Shown piece after piece: positions 1 through 12,860 of a stretch of 64,000 nucleotides of DNA. This stretch comes from Aphidius gifuensis (Eukaryota; Arthropoda; Insecta; Hymenoptera; Braconidae). Made by a program: the position numbers and the translations under genes. Location: positions 22,042,154 to 22,106,153 of the forward strand of contig NC_057788.1 of assembly GCF_014905175.1 (NCBI RefSeq), in the 5' to 3' direction. Position 1 is the first letter of the stretch, and each line of letters starts with the position of its first letter. The notes beneath the pieces were generated by a model. The model was not told the DNA's origin. It did no database searches and saw nothing but the letters and a program-made list of their open reading frames with translations.

Positions 1-640
1 GAAAGATAATACTATCACCTCTGAAATTATTTGTGCCATATATTCTAGATCACTGACACAATGTGTCTGCTATAATCGACTGTCATATAAATTTTTTTAA
101 ATATATATATACAATTAGTAGAGTCGTAATGGAAAGCTGCGGTGATGATAGTGTTGTTCCTAGATGGAGTACAGTTGTACATATAATAGCGTTATCCTGA
201 CTCGGCCCTTATATTCTCTTTCCTCATTCACTATAACTCTTACACATACGTGAAAACTTAGAAATCTAATATAGGTAGAAAACAGTGCTCGGCCCGTTAC
301 CTTTTGCTTAACCCGCTTAACTTTTAATGCACGCAGATTAGTGCCGGTTGCAAAAGGATACTAAACTTTACCTCTAATACCTTTTCTCATTAATTCAATT
401 TCTTGAAGTCATGCTTTGTTTTTAGTATTTTTTTTTTTTTAGTTTTAAATAAAATATAACATTAAAACATTGATAATTATTTTCAAATAAAACTTTGAGT
501 TAGTTAATTAATATTTATACAAAATATATATCATCATTGTGTATAAAATTTTGTGGGAAAAATTGTCGTGTTGAGTCAATTCAATTTATATGATCTTCTT
601 TTATTTTTTGTATCCTTTTTTTTTTAACTACATAACCCTA
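1..640. other. AT-rich non-coding stretch
   Basis: No open frame of note is present on either strand. A short GC-richer patch lies at about 285-355, and a T-run at about 429-441. I see nothing else to annotate. Confidence 0.7.
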
Positions 641-1000
641 AGGATTTAAAAGAGGGATGAGTTCCACATGAAGAGTGAAAAAGATTGAAAAAGACGGAAA
701 AAACAGCTGAACGAGGTTAAACCTACCCCCGTTGAAGTGAGAGATATAAAAAAAAAAAAAAAAAAGAAAAAAACGCTAAGCGGTGTTTTATAGACCCAAC
801 AAACGGTCTTTACACAAACTCATTCAGAGTTCACCTCAGAAACAACATATACAGAGTCACGTACACACATAAATGACGGCAATCCAGCACCTCTGCTTTT
901 TACACCCTTGTTGGAGAAATTAGAGGCTTTTTGTGCTAGATATATATTATATACCCATCCTCAACCCAGTCAAAAAGAATCTTTTTTAATTCTAATTTTT
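640..1000. other. GC-richer island 1
   Basis: This segment has higher GC than its surroundings, with CCTACCCCC near 722 and an A-run of about seventeen bases near 750-767. It contains no convincing reading frame. It is the first of many similar islands, whose function cannot be read from the sequence. Confidence 0.5.
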
Positions 1001-1860
1001 TAATTTTATCGTTTCTGTCTCCGCAATCTGAAAAAAAAAAGGAAAAAACATTTCGACCCTTTTTTTTTTTCACTTGGTTGTATAAAGACAATTATTATTT
1101 TTAAAATAAAACATAACAAGCTTGTTTCTTTTTTTTTCTTTTTCGGTTTTTATATGATGATATAATTTAAAATATTTATAAATGGATAATGAGTGAGTTT
1201 TCAACTCCCAGAAGAATGAGGAGTAAACAATTTTTTTTTTTTTCTTTAAAGCTCGCTGGCAAAGCAAAATAAAATGAATAATTTATTTATTTTTTTTACT
1301 TTGATTTTTTGTGTAGAGCTATTTAATAATCTCAAATTATTTTTAAATAATTCAAGAGCATTATTTCGGGATATTTTAAATAATTTTAGAGATTCAAGTC
1401 GGTTATGTAAACCGTGATTTATAAGTGATTGACCTTAATATTCTGTATGTTAATTAATTAATTTATTCAATCAAAATTTCATTGTGTGAATTGAAAAAAT
1501 TAATTACATTGATTTTTTTATGACAATAGACACCATTAAAGTCAAATGATAATTCACTTAATCTTGGTGCTTTAGGTGTTATCTACTTACATTTAAATTA
1601 TCATATATCGTTAGACTAAATTCGATCTAAATCTGGCTTAAATATATACATAGAATTTTTTCTATATATTTTTCAATTATAAAATCAAAATGAACATGAA
1701 AAAATAATCAATAACCAAAAGAAAAAGAAAAGCATATTATTTTATTATAATTTTGTTTTTTTTTTTTATAATAAAATATTATCATATATAAAAATGAGGA
1801 ACGATCGAAGAATAAAATTATATAAATATTAAGTAAATAAATAAGATAACAAATACTGAA
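1000..1860. other. AT-rich non-coding stretch
   Basis: The stretch is A/T homopolymer-rich, and the short frames across it are low-complexity chance openings. No feature is supported. Confidence 0.7.
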
Positions 1861-2145
1861 TAGTGAGACAAACAAATACGGGTGGTTTCCCGAGGCAATA
1901 TAATTTGAGATTGGAAGGTGGCTTGCAAGAACCGTTATCATTTCTTAGCGTTGATATTTCTCACCCTTCTATATATAGTTATTACTGTACCCCTGAGGTT
2001 ACATCCACGGACTTTTCGATAAGCCCCTCCACAAAACAAGAAAGGTGTATATTCTATATGTATGGACAATTTTGGAATGTATATATTTATTGTATACAAA
2101 AGGTATACTCTTCTTGGTTGTCTTAACGACCAACCCACAAAATTC
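1861..2145. other. GC-richer island 2, chance open frame
   Basis: The plus strand stays open for 87 codons from a GTG at 1863 to 2126. The frame has no ATG start, no recognisable domain, and runs through TATATA tracts at 1970 and 2080. I read it as an island of moderate GC and not as a gene. Confidence 0.5.
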
Positions 2146-3525
2146 TCACTTCTCTTATTTCCTTAAAATACATGGAATTATTTGAAAATCGCCTCAAGCT
2201 ATATATACTAAATTATTAGGAATATATAGATCTGTCGTTTGGATAATAAAAGAAATTTGCATATTTAACTTTTTAAAAAATTCTACTACCCTTTTTTTTT
2301 TTTAGGAGCGAGTATGGAAATTAAAAAATATGGTATATTAAAGATATTTTTTATTTGAAATTATTTAAAAATATTTAAAATAATTTGATGAATTTTTTTA
2401 TATGACTTTTAAAATCATAAATAAATTACACTTGAATTATTAAATATTTTATTTAAAATTAAATAAACAATTTATACGAAAAAAAATTAAAATAAAAAAA
2501 CTTCTGTGGCTTAAATATTAAAAACTATTTTCATTATAAATATACTTTTATTTAGTAAAAAATATTAATTAATTAACAGAAAGAAAAACTTTGTTAATTT
2601 ATTATGTTCTTTGAAAATTATTGTTTGCCAAAGTAAATGAAATAACTATACATATAAGGGTACAGAAATTGTTTCTCAGTTGTTAAAAGACGCTGTTTCA
2701 TAAAACTAGTGGTGTATATATATAAAGTTTAACCGTATACTTGCATCGCAGATTTTACCAGAGTTTTCGAGACTAATATCACTGATGCTGTACATGGTAG
2801 CCTTGCGTTTTGGATAGGTGACTTAGAAGAGACTTCAAAGCAAGCTGGCATCGTTAATTTCTAGCGTTAATTTCCCAGGTAAAAGTTTCTAGAATTCTTG
2901 TCGTTCTCTTTCCCCCTTTTAAGAATGTTTATATATATATATACACATTTTCCTTTTCGCATATATCACAAGATATAAGTATAAGTAAGTCCTTCATACA
3001 TAACTTTCCACACCCTCTTACCTTCCAATTTTAAGTTGAAACTTTGACTCGAGATAGGCTGCGATATTAAACAATACATGTATAATTAATTTTATATATT
3101 TCAAATTATTCAAAATATTACGACAATAAATTTTAATTTGTTTATTATTAAATTTTAACATTTTATATCGTGCAAAAAAAACAAAATACGTATTTACATG
3201 TCTGGAAATGAATTTCTTAAATCTTGATCAAAAAAATTATTATTTTTCAGTCACAGAAATGTTTTATTTTTCAGTGTGTTATTTAATATATTGACACAAG
3301 TGATTGTTGCATCTTTTGGTCAATCGTTTGTAGAAATCTGACCTCAAAATTTTTATTATTTTCAATTATTTACATTGAGTCACATAATAACCAGTTTTCA
3401 AAATATCCCGGGACATTTTGTAGACTAGTTTGTATACATGTGCAGCATACAGTTAACAAGTAAAGTGTGTTGGTATATTCTGGTTCAATATACCAGTTAT
3501 TAAAAAAAGAAAAAAAAAAAAAAAA
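2145..3525. other. AT-rich non-coding stretch with a small mixed patch
   Basis: Most of this stretch is very AT-rich. A patch at about 2,740-2,890 has more balanced composition but stops in all frames. A-runs occur near 3,500-3,525. No feature is supported. Confidence 0.65.
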
Positions 3526-4200
3526 CCAGAAAAACTAGAGGGTCTTTCCGAGTCAAGCAAGCAAGCTTGCAGGGCTCTTACGGAAACCATCGAAATTCTA
3601 TGTATATATATTTGTGTATATGTATGTATATATTCATCTTCGCGCAGCCGAGAAAGGGGCAGGAAAAGAATCCCTCCTTTTTCCGCCCTCTGGGATTTTA
3701 GGGTAGAAACTCGCGCCCGTCTTGATGGGGTGGGTTTGTGAAGCTGAGTATATATGGAGTAAGCATGAGGCAGTTCAAAACTTACTTACACCCTCGTCTC
3801 GTAGCACTGCTATAGTATATATATAGACATCTTCTTTTTATCTTTATATGTATATTCAGAGACGGGAAAACAAAAGACAAAATGATTTTCCCTTCATGTT
3901 AGAGAGACAAAGATGGCTTGAGGTGTTTTAATAGTAGCGCGCGCGCAAAAGGTACCGTAACGATTTTCTACTCCTTCGAAGGAATATGAAAGGCGATACC
4001 CGCGCGAACTCCCGGGTTGTATATATATAGACATTGTAAAAGGCTGAAATAGGGGAAAGGTTTCTCTCAACGAAAAGAGCCGGGAAAATTGAGAAAGAGA
4101 TATTAGAATGAAAAAGAAAACAAAAAAGGGTAATAGCAAAAGAGGCTGGGCAAAAAGCATGAAAGATAAATGCACATGACGGTAAAGAACGATAGACATA
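3526..4200. other. GC-richer, purine-biased island 3
   Basis: The island contains the 10-bp palindrome GCAAGCTTGC near 3,562, an alternating GC tract (GCGCGCGC) near 3,938, and long purine-rich runs on the plus strand towards 4,050-4,160. Both long minus-strand openings here (3,894-4,256 and 3,928-4,215) are pyrimidine-strand translations rich in Phe, Leu and Ser, and look like shadows. It could be regulatory DNA, but nothing here identifies it. Confidence 0.5.
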
Positions 4201-6010
4201 ATAAGAATAATCCATAATATGCTTAGAAATAAATGAAAAAAAAAATATATATACATATGAAAAATTTAATAATCAATAAAAAGAAAAATATATTTAAAAA
4301 TATAAATATGTAAATAATGATGACCATATATTTTATGTATATAAAAATAATTATATTTTTTTTCTATTAATTATTCCTTAATTATGAATAATTTAAAAAT
4401 GTTATTAATTATTTTTTTTTGCTAGTTGTTATTTTTTATAATATGAAAAATAGTATAATTTAAGAATGCAGGTATATAGAAAGAAGAATAGTTTTCATTT
4501 ATCAGGGACCTGAAGTCGTACACTGAGAAAGTAATTAAATACAGAGAAGCCGTGCTTTGTCTCCAATGTTTTACCTTCTTCTCAATCCATTCTGTCATCC
4601 TTATCTACAGTCCTAGTCTCCTTTTACTTGGTTCTTCTTGTATAATACTAAAGCATGCATCGATATATAGTATATATATATAATTTACATATATCTATGT
4701 ATGTGCGCGGCAAAATGCTGAATATTCTAAAATGTTGTGCGCGGAATACTGGAGAGCTTTGTATTTAATTTGAGACTTTATTCGATTTACTTTAGAGCAA
4801 AAGGGTGCAATTTATTGCAAGACGTGACTCCTTAGAGATATTTTTCGGTAACTTTGTTGAAAAGGATTTTCTAAAGCTATGATTAAAGACGAAGATTAAC
4901 AAGTTTTAGGGGCCACAATCGAAGAAACTTGCTTTTGTAACTAAAATCTTAGAATATTCAAGTTTCTTGATGTAATAATTTTTTGAGTTATTATTACTGA
5001 CTTGTAATACTTGTAAAAATTATTTGGAAATAACATTTCCTGTGGATTTAACTTTACTTGAATATTCGAGGGGTTGTAATTCTTGATGTCTTAAAAATCA
5101 GACAGTCGCGTCAGTTGCCAAGTTAATTTGAAATGCTTGTAGATGAGGCTAATTTTTACCAGGGGTATTTCCAAGATGGATTTTTAAATATTTTCAATAT
5201 GATTATATTTTTTAATAGCTAATAATTTCTGTGCTCAAGATCAAAAGCTACTTCAAATATATTTCACAGTTGATTTTACATTATGGTATGAAATTCTTGG
5301 AAAAATTATGAAATTTCTTCGGAATGTTTTCGAATGAAGCTCGTTTCAATTGCTGTTACAAAACGAAGCTGTAAAAGCTCTTCAAATATGTACATGCTAA
5401 TTAATTAATTGTTAATAAGACGAAGATTAAATACGGTTTTTTTTTATATATAAAAATTGATTTTTCATATTGAAAGAGGAAAATATATTGAACAAATTTT
5501 ACAAACTTTTATGAATATATGCAGCCACATACTTGACTACATGATTATTTTATCCATTAATTTTCTTTTGAGGAATTTTCGTTTACTATCTATAATTAAT
5601 ATTCCAAAAATGTTTACATGTATTGATTTGCGTGGAAATTTACTTATTTTACATATTTGGTTCATAAAATTAATCTGTATATCTCCTCTGTTGATTCAGT
5701 TTAATTAACTTCAATTGATTGGATTTTTTTTTCAAACATTGCATTTCAAAATCCTATACATATAGTATTCAATATGTATATTTAAAATTTCCTGTTTTTC
5801 AAATAGAACATTTGGTAACTTCAATTTGATCTCACAGAAAATAAATTTACTAAATAATAGTACCACAATATTTTCTTACCAAAAATTAAACTATCTTTTT
5901 TTTTTTATCTCATAAAATAATTGTAAATGTTTATCTGCAATCGTATACCAGCTAAAAATTAGCTGGTACTTCTTACGCATAATTAATGCCCATATAGTAG
6001 AAGAAAAGTT
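4200..6010. other. Non-coding stretch, mixed composition
   Basis: The left part is very AT-rich. About 4,500-5,400 is more balanced but has stops in every frame. The open frame at 5,457-5,708 starts with TTG and is hydrophobic without a recognisable family. I looked here for upstream exons of the receptor-like fragment at 6,011 and found none. Confidence 0.55.
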
Positions 6011-6400
6011 ATGTTTGAAACAATAACTGTATTATCAAGAAGACCTCCATGTTGTAAATTCACCCTTACAAAAGTGTGTATCTTGGCACGACCTCTTGAA
6101 GAAATTTGCCTCTATAAATTCTATATTGTTCTTATTATTATTATGCACTTCATGACAATAGCTTCACATCTATCTTTCCTGAATGATTCACGAAATTTGA
6201 TTTTCTTGGTTATTCGTGAATGGAGAAAGTGCACTTTGCTTGTTGTGAAATATACAAAATTCAATTTCTCCATACTCAGCAATTTCTGTAACATACTCTT
6301 GGGCCTGGTAATTATATGTGCATCGTATACAATATTATTTTTACGATCTTATTGGAGTACTAGTTTGTTGAGTAAAGCAAAGGAGCACCTCGAGTTGTAG
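6011..6400 (+). pseudogene. Odorant-receptor-like C-terminal fragment
   Basis: An ATG-initiated frame of 129 codons ends in TAG. Residues about 58-115 resemble the last part of insect odorant receptors (7tm_6 family). A segment beginning DSRNLIFLVIREW matches the position of the 'S-(K/R)-N/K-L..I.IR' stretch before the last membrane helix. It is followed by a Lys-containing loop and a hydrophobic helix, then SYTILFLRSY, which resembles the family's terminal SY..LLR(S/Q). In the family this region forms the last membrane segment and the subunit contacts of the ligand-gated channel. The first 50 residues do not look like a receptor, full-length receptors are about 400 residues, and no upstream exons are visible. 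It is therefore probably a relic or a stray terminal exon. Codons here are less AT-biased than the surroundings. The family assignment is by eye only. Confidence 0.35.
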
Positions 6401-6714
6401 CGAGGCTTCGATGTATAGCGTCAAGTACTCAAAATTACTATTCCATTTTGGGTAGTATATAGTTAACAATATTCATATATTGAAATAAAAAAAAATTCAG
6501 CTCACCAGGAGTCAAAACTCGAGAGTAATGCTATCAACTCAAAAAAAATTTTGAACACGTGAAACAAAGTAACACGTGTGTGTACCTCAAATATTTCAGA
6601 GAACGAGACGTGTTATAATTATATCATCTAGAATTTTCCAAGTAAAAAATAGTAGTGGGATCAATCACCCTCAACTTTAGCTTCCCTCTTTATATTACAT
6701 GTGGGATAAATTTA
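6401..6714. other. Non-coding stretch after the receptor-like fragment
   Basis: Nothing is supported here beyond short A-runs. A canonical AATAAA is not placed where a 3' end of the upstream frame would need it. Confidence 0.5.
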
Positions 6715-7240
6715 CTGCTTCAGTAGTAGAGCTGTTCCAATGTATTTGAAGGAGCACAAGACATGTTTCACTAAGCTACCCTAACCTCCATATAAAATAA
6801 CTTGCAATAAAAATAATATATTAATTTTAATAATGAGCCCTAACCTCAACAATATCAACTCTGCACATGTTTAATTTTCAAAGATTTAGTTTATTAATAA
6901 TTTTATTGTTTCTGGAAAATACTTGTTAGGCTTAACTTGCTTTCTGTTGTATAGCTTAGGGTAACACACTACTGAAATGAATAAGAACAACTTTGCCAAG
7001 AAATATTAGAACATTTTTATCAACGAAATTATTAAGAAACTGAATATATTTTTAACTTGAACACTTTTACAGTTATGTATGTACAAACAATTTTTAGTAG
7101 AAGTATAATCTTTCGATATTATTATTCTCGTTCGACTAGTTATTCAAGTTTGATATACTAGTAAATATTAGGGTAACTGGTCAAGGCATTTATCGTGTTC
7201 CCCTAATACACCAAAACAGCTCTACTCTGCAGCTGAAAAT
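6715..7240. repeat. Imperfect inverted-repeat (MITE- or foldback-like) element
   Basis: Left arm at about 6,715-6,788 and right arm at about 7,167-7,238 are imperfect reverse complements. Both contain TAGAGCTGTT, then a TGTATT word, a GGARCAC word and finally TACCCTAA, in the same order when the right arm is reverse-complemented. Between the arms there are further related words: CCCTAACCTC near 6,841 and the inverted GCTTAGGGTAAC near 6,954. There is no coding capacity between the arms. It could be a degraded miniature inverted-repeat transposable element. I could not identify a clear target-site duplication. Confidence 0.5.
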
Positions 7241-8050
7241 TCTAGACTGGACTGGTCACTACTTCCTCTAGTATATACAATGATAAGAACTAGACCTAAA
7301 CAGCTCTTCTATTCAATTGAGATGTATAGAGGTATCATTTTGTTGTTTCACGTTCGAAAAAAATTGTAGTTTTTGAAACTATCCATATGATAGTTGAATA
7401 AACATGCGGGTTTATTAAGAAAATTCATTGTTAATTTATCGATATCAAGTCTCTTCTATATTAGCATTATACTAACTTTAAGATAATAGAAACGTTATGA
7501 TAACTTTTGCTGTATTATAGAAGAGATTTATTTAAACCTGATCGTAAGCAAATACAGATTTAGTTATTCCAACTGGCAAAATTTCCATGGCCAGACTAGA
7601 TAAAAATTTTGAGAAAGCAAATGATCTCTCTCAACCGATTCATTTCTCTTCAGAGCACATTACCATCAATTCCTTCAACGATTGACTCATCTAGTTGAAG
7701 CTTTTTCTAATTCAATCAATGAATTTTTAATTTTTAAAACTTGTCTATATATAACTAAAATTCTTTTTTGAGTAAAAAAAAGTAAATTTATTCTTTCAAG
7801 TATCATAGTCTTTTTACTAAGTCTTTCTTCTACTTTCCTTCACTTGAAACTATATGGCCAACCTTCATTTTCAACGCACTCAACATGTCGCCATGTGCTG
7901 AGAATTTTAATAGACTAGCTTAGAAATAGTTAGTGAAATTACGTTTTTGAATAAGATTAGATGACGCACTAGTGGAAGGGGTCACGTTTCACGAAAGCTT
8001 TACACTGTCGCTTTTGAAATTTTGTATGAATATAGTTTCACATCATTTCA
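7241..8050. other. Non-coding stretch, balanced composition
   Basis: Composition is less extreme than in the neighbours. Stops occur in all frames, and no RNA gene or repeat is recognised. Confidence 0.55.
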
Positions 8051-9305
8051 TGCATGAAGAATCAATTATATATAAAAAAATAAAAAATACATAAATATCA
8101 AAATTCAATTTATATAATAATTAACATTTTATTATATATTCAAAGGTGTTGATGAAGTATGAAAATCTCCCTGTGATGATATAAGATTTGTGGTTGAATG
8201 ACAAGTAAGAAACCCAGTGTCAAGTATGACAGATACAGTCAACACAAAACACTGTCGTCTTCTATATATTATCACTCTCTTTTACACTCTCTAAAACATT
8301 TGTCAGTTTTAAAAAAAATATTACTACAGCTTTATTGAATGGATTTATAGATAAAAATATTTATTTGCTTTGAGTAAATTTAATTCTTGAGTTTGCAGTC
8401 TATAATCTTAGTTTAATTGTCGTTGTTTTTTTTTTTGTTTATTTTTTGGCTATATATATACACAACTCGCAATTATAATTTGACGACACCTGCAGCAAAC
8501 CAACGTTAGCCTCGGGAATAGATATAAATAGACAAAAGCAAGTACTTTGGAATAGCCAAAGAGATAGAGAAGAAGATGATGTTGAATTGGTTGGAAAATC
8601 AGACAAAGGGTTAGAGTTAAAGTATAAAGAGTTTTTGAGAGAATAGAAATTTTAGGATATAATTTATCGTCTTTATTGTCTTTGTTATTATACTTTCATT
8701 GGTGTTTTGAGATGTGAATAGTATATAGAAGCTTGAAAGGGGTATAAAATGAATATATATATATATAAGTTTCAAGACAAGTAAACAAGATTTTGCATGG
8801 ACCAAAGTCTTATCGAATCTCTTCTATATAAATTTTGCATATTTTCTATAAGATAATGCTTAGCAACGTGTGTATACAGCAATACAATGCAGCTATATAA
8901 TATATAGTAAAAGTGCTTGAGATCTTGGATACTGTAAAATCGAGAAATTTCTTCATTTCCCATTCCTATTTATTTGCATATAGATTTTCTCAGAAACTGT
9001 TTTCCATTTTCTATGTTCTTTCGATGCAGAAAAACAAAAAATAATAATGTTTCTTATCACATGGTAAAGTTTATTATTAAAGCGTTATCAAAACAAAAAA
9101 TTTCTCATTATTTATTCTGGAAAAAAATAGTCAGCTTATGCTGAAAATAATGATAATACAACTGAAGCCATTATAATCTTTTATCAAAAAAATTAAACTT
9201 GTATGTTCGTTGATAAAAAAAAAAATATTTCTATCGCTCCAAGTAACTGTGTAGCAAGCTTGTTGATAGTTTTTTTATTTTTTTTTTTTTTGACTGTATT
9301 ACCAT
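8051..9305. other. AT-rich non-coding stretch
   Basis: Long A/T runs and a TATATATATA tract near 8,755 are present. The minus-strand openings at 8,617-8,805 and 8,772-8,963 are low complexity. No gene is supported. Confidence 0.65.
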
Positions 9306-9540
9306 TTTATTTAGAGTATATATAAGCACAATAATGGCTGCTCGGCGGCTAAGTTTTTATCTTTTATATTCCCTACCCCTTCTACTATGTGTGAGGTAGA
9401 AGAAACTTTAGCAAGACGAGGGTGGCAGTATAGCAACGCTTTCAAATGCCACGACTCCGCCCTTTGTATACTGACAAGGAAGATATAGAATGGTAGTAAA
9501 AGAACTAAGACTATATTTTCCATTTGTATATGCATTTGGA
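9306..9540 (-). other. GC-richer island 4 with a signal-peptide-like minus frame
   Basis: The minus strand is open for 74 codons (9,311-9,535), with an ATG start. A second Met at residue 5 is followed by a hydrophobic stretch (VLVLLLPFYIFLV) that could act as a signal peptide. The rest has two Cys and no family I recognise. No splice sites, promoter or polyadenylation signal clearly frame it. It is most likely a chance opening in a GC island, but it is one of the few minus-strand frames here that is not low complexity. Confidence 0.15.
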
Positions 9541-11200
9541 TAAAATATAAATATAAAATTTTTATGTTAAAATTATAACAACAATATTTTTTGTTTTTGG
9601 TAAATCGATATTTTTTTTAATTTAAATTTTGAGTCAAATGAAAAATAAGAAAATTAAATTCTTTTCTCGAAATAAAAGCACAATTGTTTTGCCAATTTTA
9701 TTACTTTTAGTTTTAATTAAAGTAATTAAGCAAGCATGATAATTACCTTCGTAATGTACCACTTCAAATAAGACATTTGGTAGTGTTTAAGATTGAAAAA
9801 AAATACAGCAAATGGAAACTAGCTGTTCGTATGTTTAAATAAAAAAAATAAAATTTATTTGATGATTATTCAAGTGCCTTGTTTAATCTCATAAATTTTC
9901 GTAATGATTCAAGATCATTATTTGCGAAAAAACAAATTGTACCCGAGCTTTTATTGTCGGATTAAATATTTAGGAATCAGCTACTGAGGAATTGAATGCT
10001 TTATCGAGTATCGGTGCAACAAACAAGACTTGGAGAAAGACTCAAAGGATATATCTAAAAAAATATCAAATCGTTTTTCTTGATAAATCAAGCAATGATT
10101 AAAAAACCACGTCGTCTTTATAAGTGTCAATGCATGTGTAGTAGTTGAAATTATTTCCATGCGCAAGTCGAGATGGTGACATCAGATATATATATTATAA
10201 ATTCTGAAACTCGAAATCATATAGTGCGGGGCAGTACAAATATTTGTCTGGAAACAAATATACTAGATGAGTATTTATGTTGATGACGAATGTTTTGAAA
10301 ACGAGCTTTTTCTTTTTTAACATAACTTTCGATAATCAATATTGAAAATAGTATACAGTAGCGTACCGAAAACATGGAAAATTTTAGCAGCGAAAAAGGA
10401 AAGAATTACGCATGCATGCATCTTGCTAAGAAAAAAAAAGCAAGAATTTAAACAAAAATTAATATACCTTTCTCTACAATAAAAACAATTTATTGATAAT
10501 TTCGTGCGAATAAAACCATTGTATAAAGTTTCTAAAATATCTGAAAAAGTATTTAGATAAATCATTCATAGTTAACTAATAAAACAAGTATAATTTCAAA
10601 AAAGTATAACAGAAAATCGATAAGATAATTGTAAGTGCTCTTGACCATGGTAGCGACCAACCAAACCGACTCAAGTTAAGCATCGAAATAGTTATTCAAC
10701 AATCTCCAAATTGTATATATATCACAGAACAGGAATAGTTAAACAGCTAGTATTTTATTATAAAAAAGTTTTTCATGAAGATGAATATAATATGCTTAGT
10801 CATTGAAGCTTAAATAATAATAATAATAATAACAATTTAAATTCGATAGCAAAAAAAAAAACACTGAAAATAACATATTTTTTTTTCATAATTCGTATAA
10901 TATTATTGGAATTATATTAATATATGCAAAGAAATGTATTATTTCTGTTCTCATACCTATCGAAAGCTTAAGAAAGAAAACAATAAAAAAAGCTCTTTTG
11001 CTAACGATAAAATTAAAATATAAAAATTGCTCACGATTTTTATGATAAATGAAATATTCCCAGAATCAAAAACTGTTATAAATTTTGATAAAAAAAATAT
11101 AATTTTAATTTTATATATAATTTTTTTGTTAAAACAGAAAAAAGTTTATTTTCTTTTTTTTTTAATTTCATAAGATTTAACGTCCGAAAAAAAATTATAA
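9541..11200. other. AT-rich non-coding stretch
   Basis: The stretch contains a (TAA)n microsatellite at about 10,812-10,832 and GCATGCATGCATC near 10,411. No gene is supported. Confidence 0.65.
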
Positions 11201-11460
11201 CATATATACCGATTGCGTATGAGTATAAAAGTTGACTGGTCAAAAGACTTGAATGAATATATATAGGATAGTTTGAAAACCAGAGAAATTGAACGATTGT
11301 CCGAATGAGACTCTTACCCCTACTCAAGTAATTTACCCCACGAATAAACTGACCGGTTGTGGACATCAGCTGTGAGTTGAGAATGTATTGGGAATATAGA
11401 AACCAGTTCATCGCGACAAACAGGGAAGATGGACAATCAAAGAAAGGTCAGTTTATTCGG
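11201..11460. other. GC-richer island 5
   Basis: The island carries the words GACTGGTCAAAAGAC near 11,233 and CTGACCGGTTG near 11,349. The minus-strand opening 11,076-11,411 across it is rich in Leu, Tyr and Lys and has no family. No function is assigned. Confidence 0.45.
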
Positions 11461-12415
11461 TTGAATAAAAAAAAAAAAAAAGGAAATGAATGGACAGAGA
11501 AGAAACTAGTCTAAAGAATAAAAAATATATATTTTTCAAAGGGGCGAAATTTATACATCGAATATCAGGGAAAATAATTTTTAAAAAACCTGTTTTACAT
11601 TAATTTACAAAAAAAAAAAAATATGATAATCTGCGTGGTAAGAACTTGATGATTTTGTCATGTTTTTTTTACGTTATTTTATAATTTCTGTAAAATATTT
11701 CGTCAATCGAAAACATAAAGATCTTGCTAAATATCTTCGTATAAAAATAAAATAATAATTAATAAATAAACATCAATTTTTTTGTAATTCCAAAAATATT
11801 TTATTAAATTTTTTAATTGTTATTTATTTATAATAAAAGAAAAATTATTTATTGATAAAATTTTGCTGGCCATTGCATTATAATATTAAAAATAATTCGA
11901 ATTTATCTACAAGAACGAAAAAAAAAAAAACGTTTTAATTTTTGTAGCTTTTTGAATATAAAAATATAAATTAAGAAACCTGATCAAATTTCTATGGGTA
12001 TATATATTATGAGATAGTGATTCGCATCTGCTCACATATAGTGTAACACATATGAATACAATCAACATTTGGATACTCGTTGATTGTTGTCTGTTGGCAA
12101 GTATATTCAAAAACTGGTTAAACTGGACGTTGAAAAATGCGGGCGTCACTCTAGTTTTTATTCAATCGAAGTGGTTTATTCATATAATAAAAAACTGGTT
12201 GCCCAAAAAAAGACATGAATAACAATAAACATGTATGTAGTTACATCAAAAGGTCATTGCATTTTACTTTTTTTACACAAAGTAAAAATTATACGATTCA
12301 CACAAAAATATCAGTTGTATTATTCCAAAAAATATATCAACTACACGCAAAGAATTGAAATTTCAAATTAAATTTGTCATTTGTATAAATGACAAAAAAA
12401 CCCCATATGTAATAT
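11461..12415. other. AT-rich non-coding stretch
   Basis: Nothing is supported. The minus-strand opening at 11,907-12,149 ends in homopolymer-encoded Lys and Phe runs. Confidence 0.6.
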
Positions 12416-12860
12416 ATATATAGTGTCTTTCATACTCGTGTGTGTATGTTCTATTTCAATCTGTATCAACGTGCCAAGCTCACTTGGTATATAACAATAT
12501 CTCGCGTGCGGTCAGTTGAATATAAATAAGCAATTATATACGTCACCTCATTAGGTTGCAATATAGCTTACCAGAGAGCTATAAAAATCTTCTTTTTTTT
12601 TCATTTTTTTTTTGTCATATAGGTGCTAATTGCATTCATACTGCACCATTGACAAGCCCGAGGCGATTTCAGCACCCTTGATTTGTACATAGACATACTC
12701 GAGCCATAAACAGAATTACACAAATTTAAACAATAAACGTAGTAAGTCAGTATTGTACCCCCCTACAGTGGAGCCTTGACCATTGGTCAAGCTTTTGAGT
12801 TAATTTTCGTACTATAGCCACGAGTGTGCACAATGACTACCAACAATGTGAGCTCCTGTT
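12416..12860. other. GC-richer island 6 with a 17-bp palindrome
   Basis: The island contains CTTGACCATTGGTCAAG at 12,775-12,791, a perfect palindrome with 8-base arms around a central T. Everted half-sites of this kind are typical of protein-binding sites, but the factor is unknown. No coding frame is present. Confidence 0.45.

Noticed and set aside
6780..6962. CCCTAA and TTAGGG words as an interstitial telomere repeat
   Set aside because: The words are single and not in tandem. They are better explained as part of the inverted-repeat element.
9311..9535. Minus frame with a signal-peptide-like start, as a secreted protein gene
   Set aside because: It lacks a supporting promoter, splice sites, a poly(A) signal and any family. 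It is kept only as a low-confidence note in the island entry.
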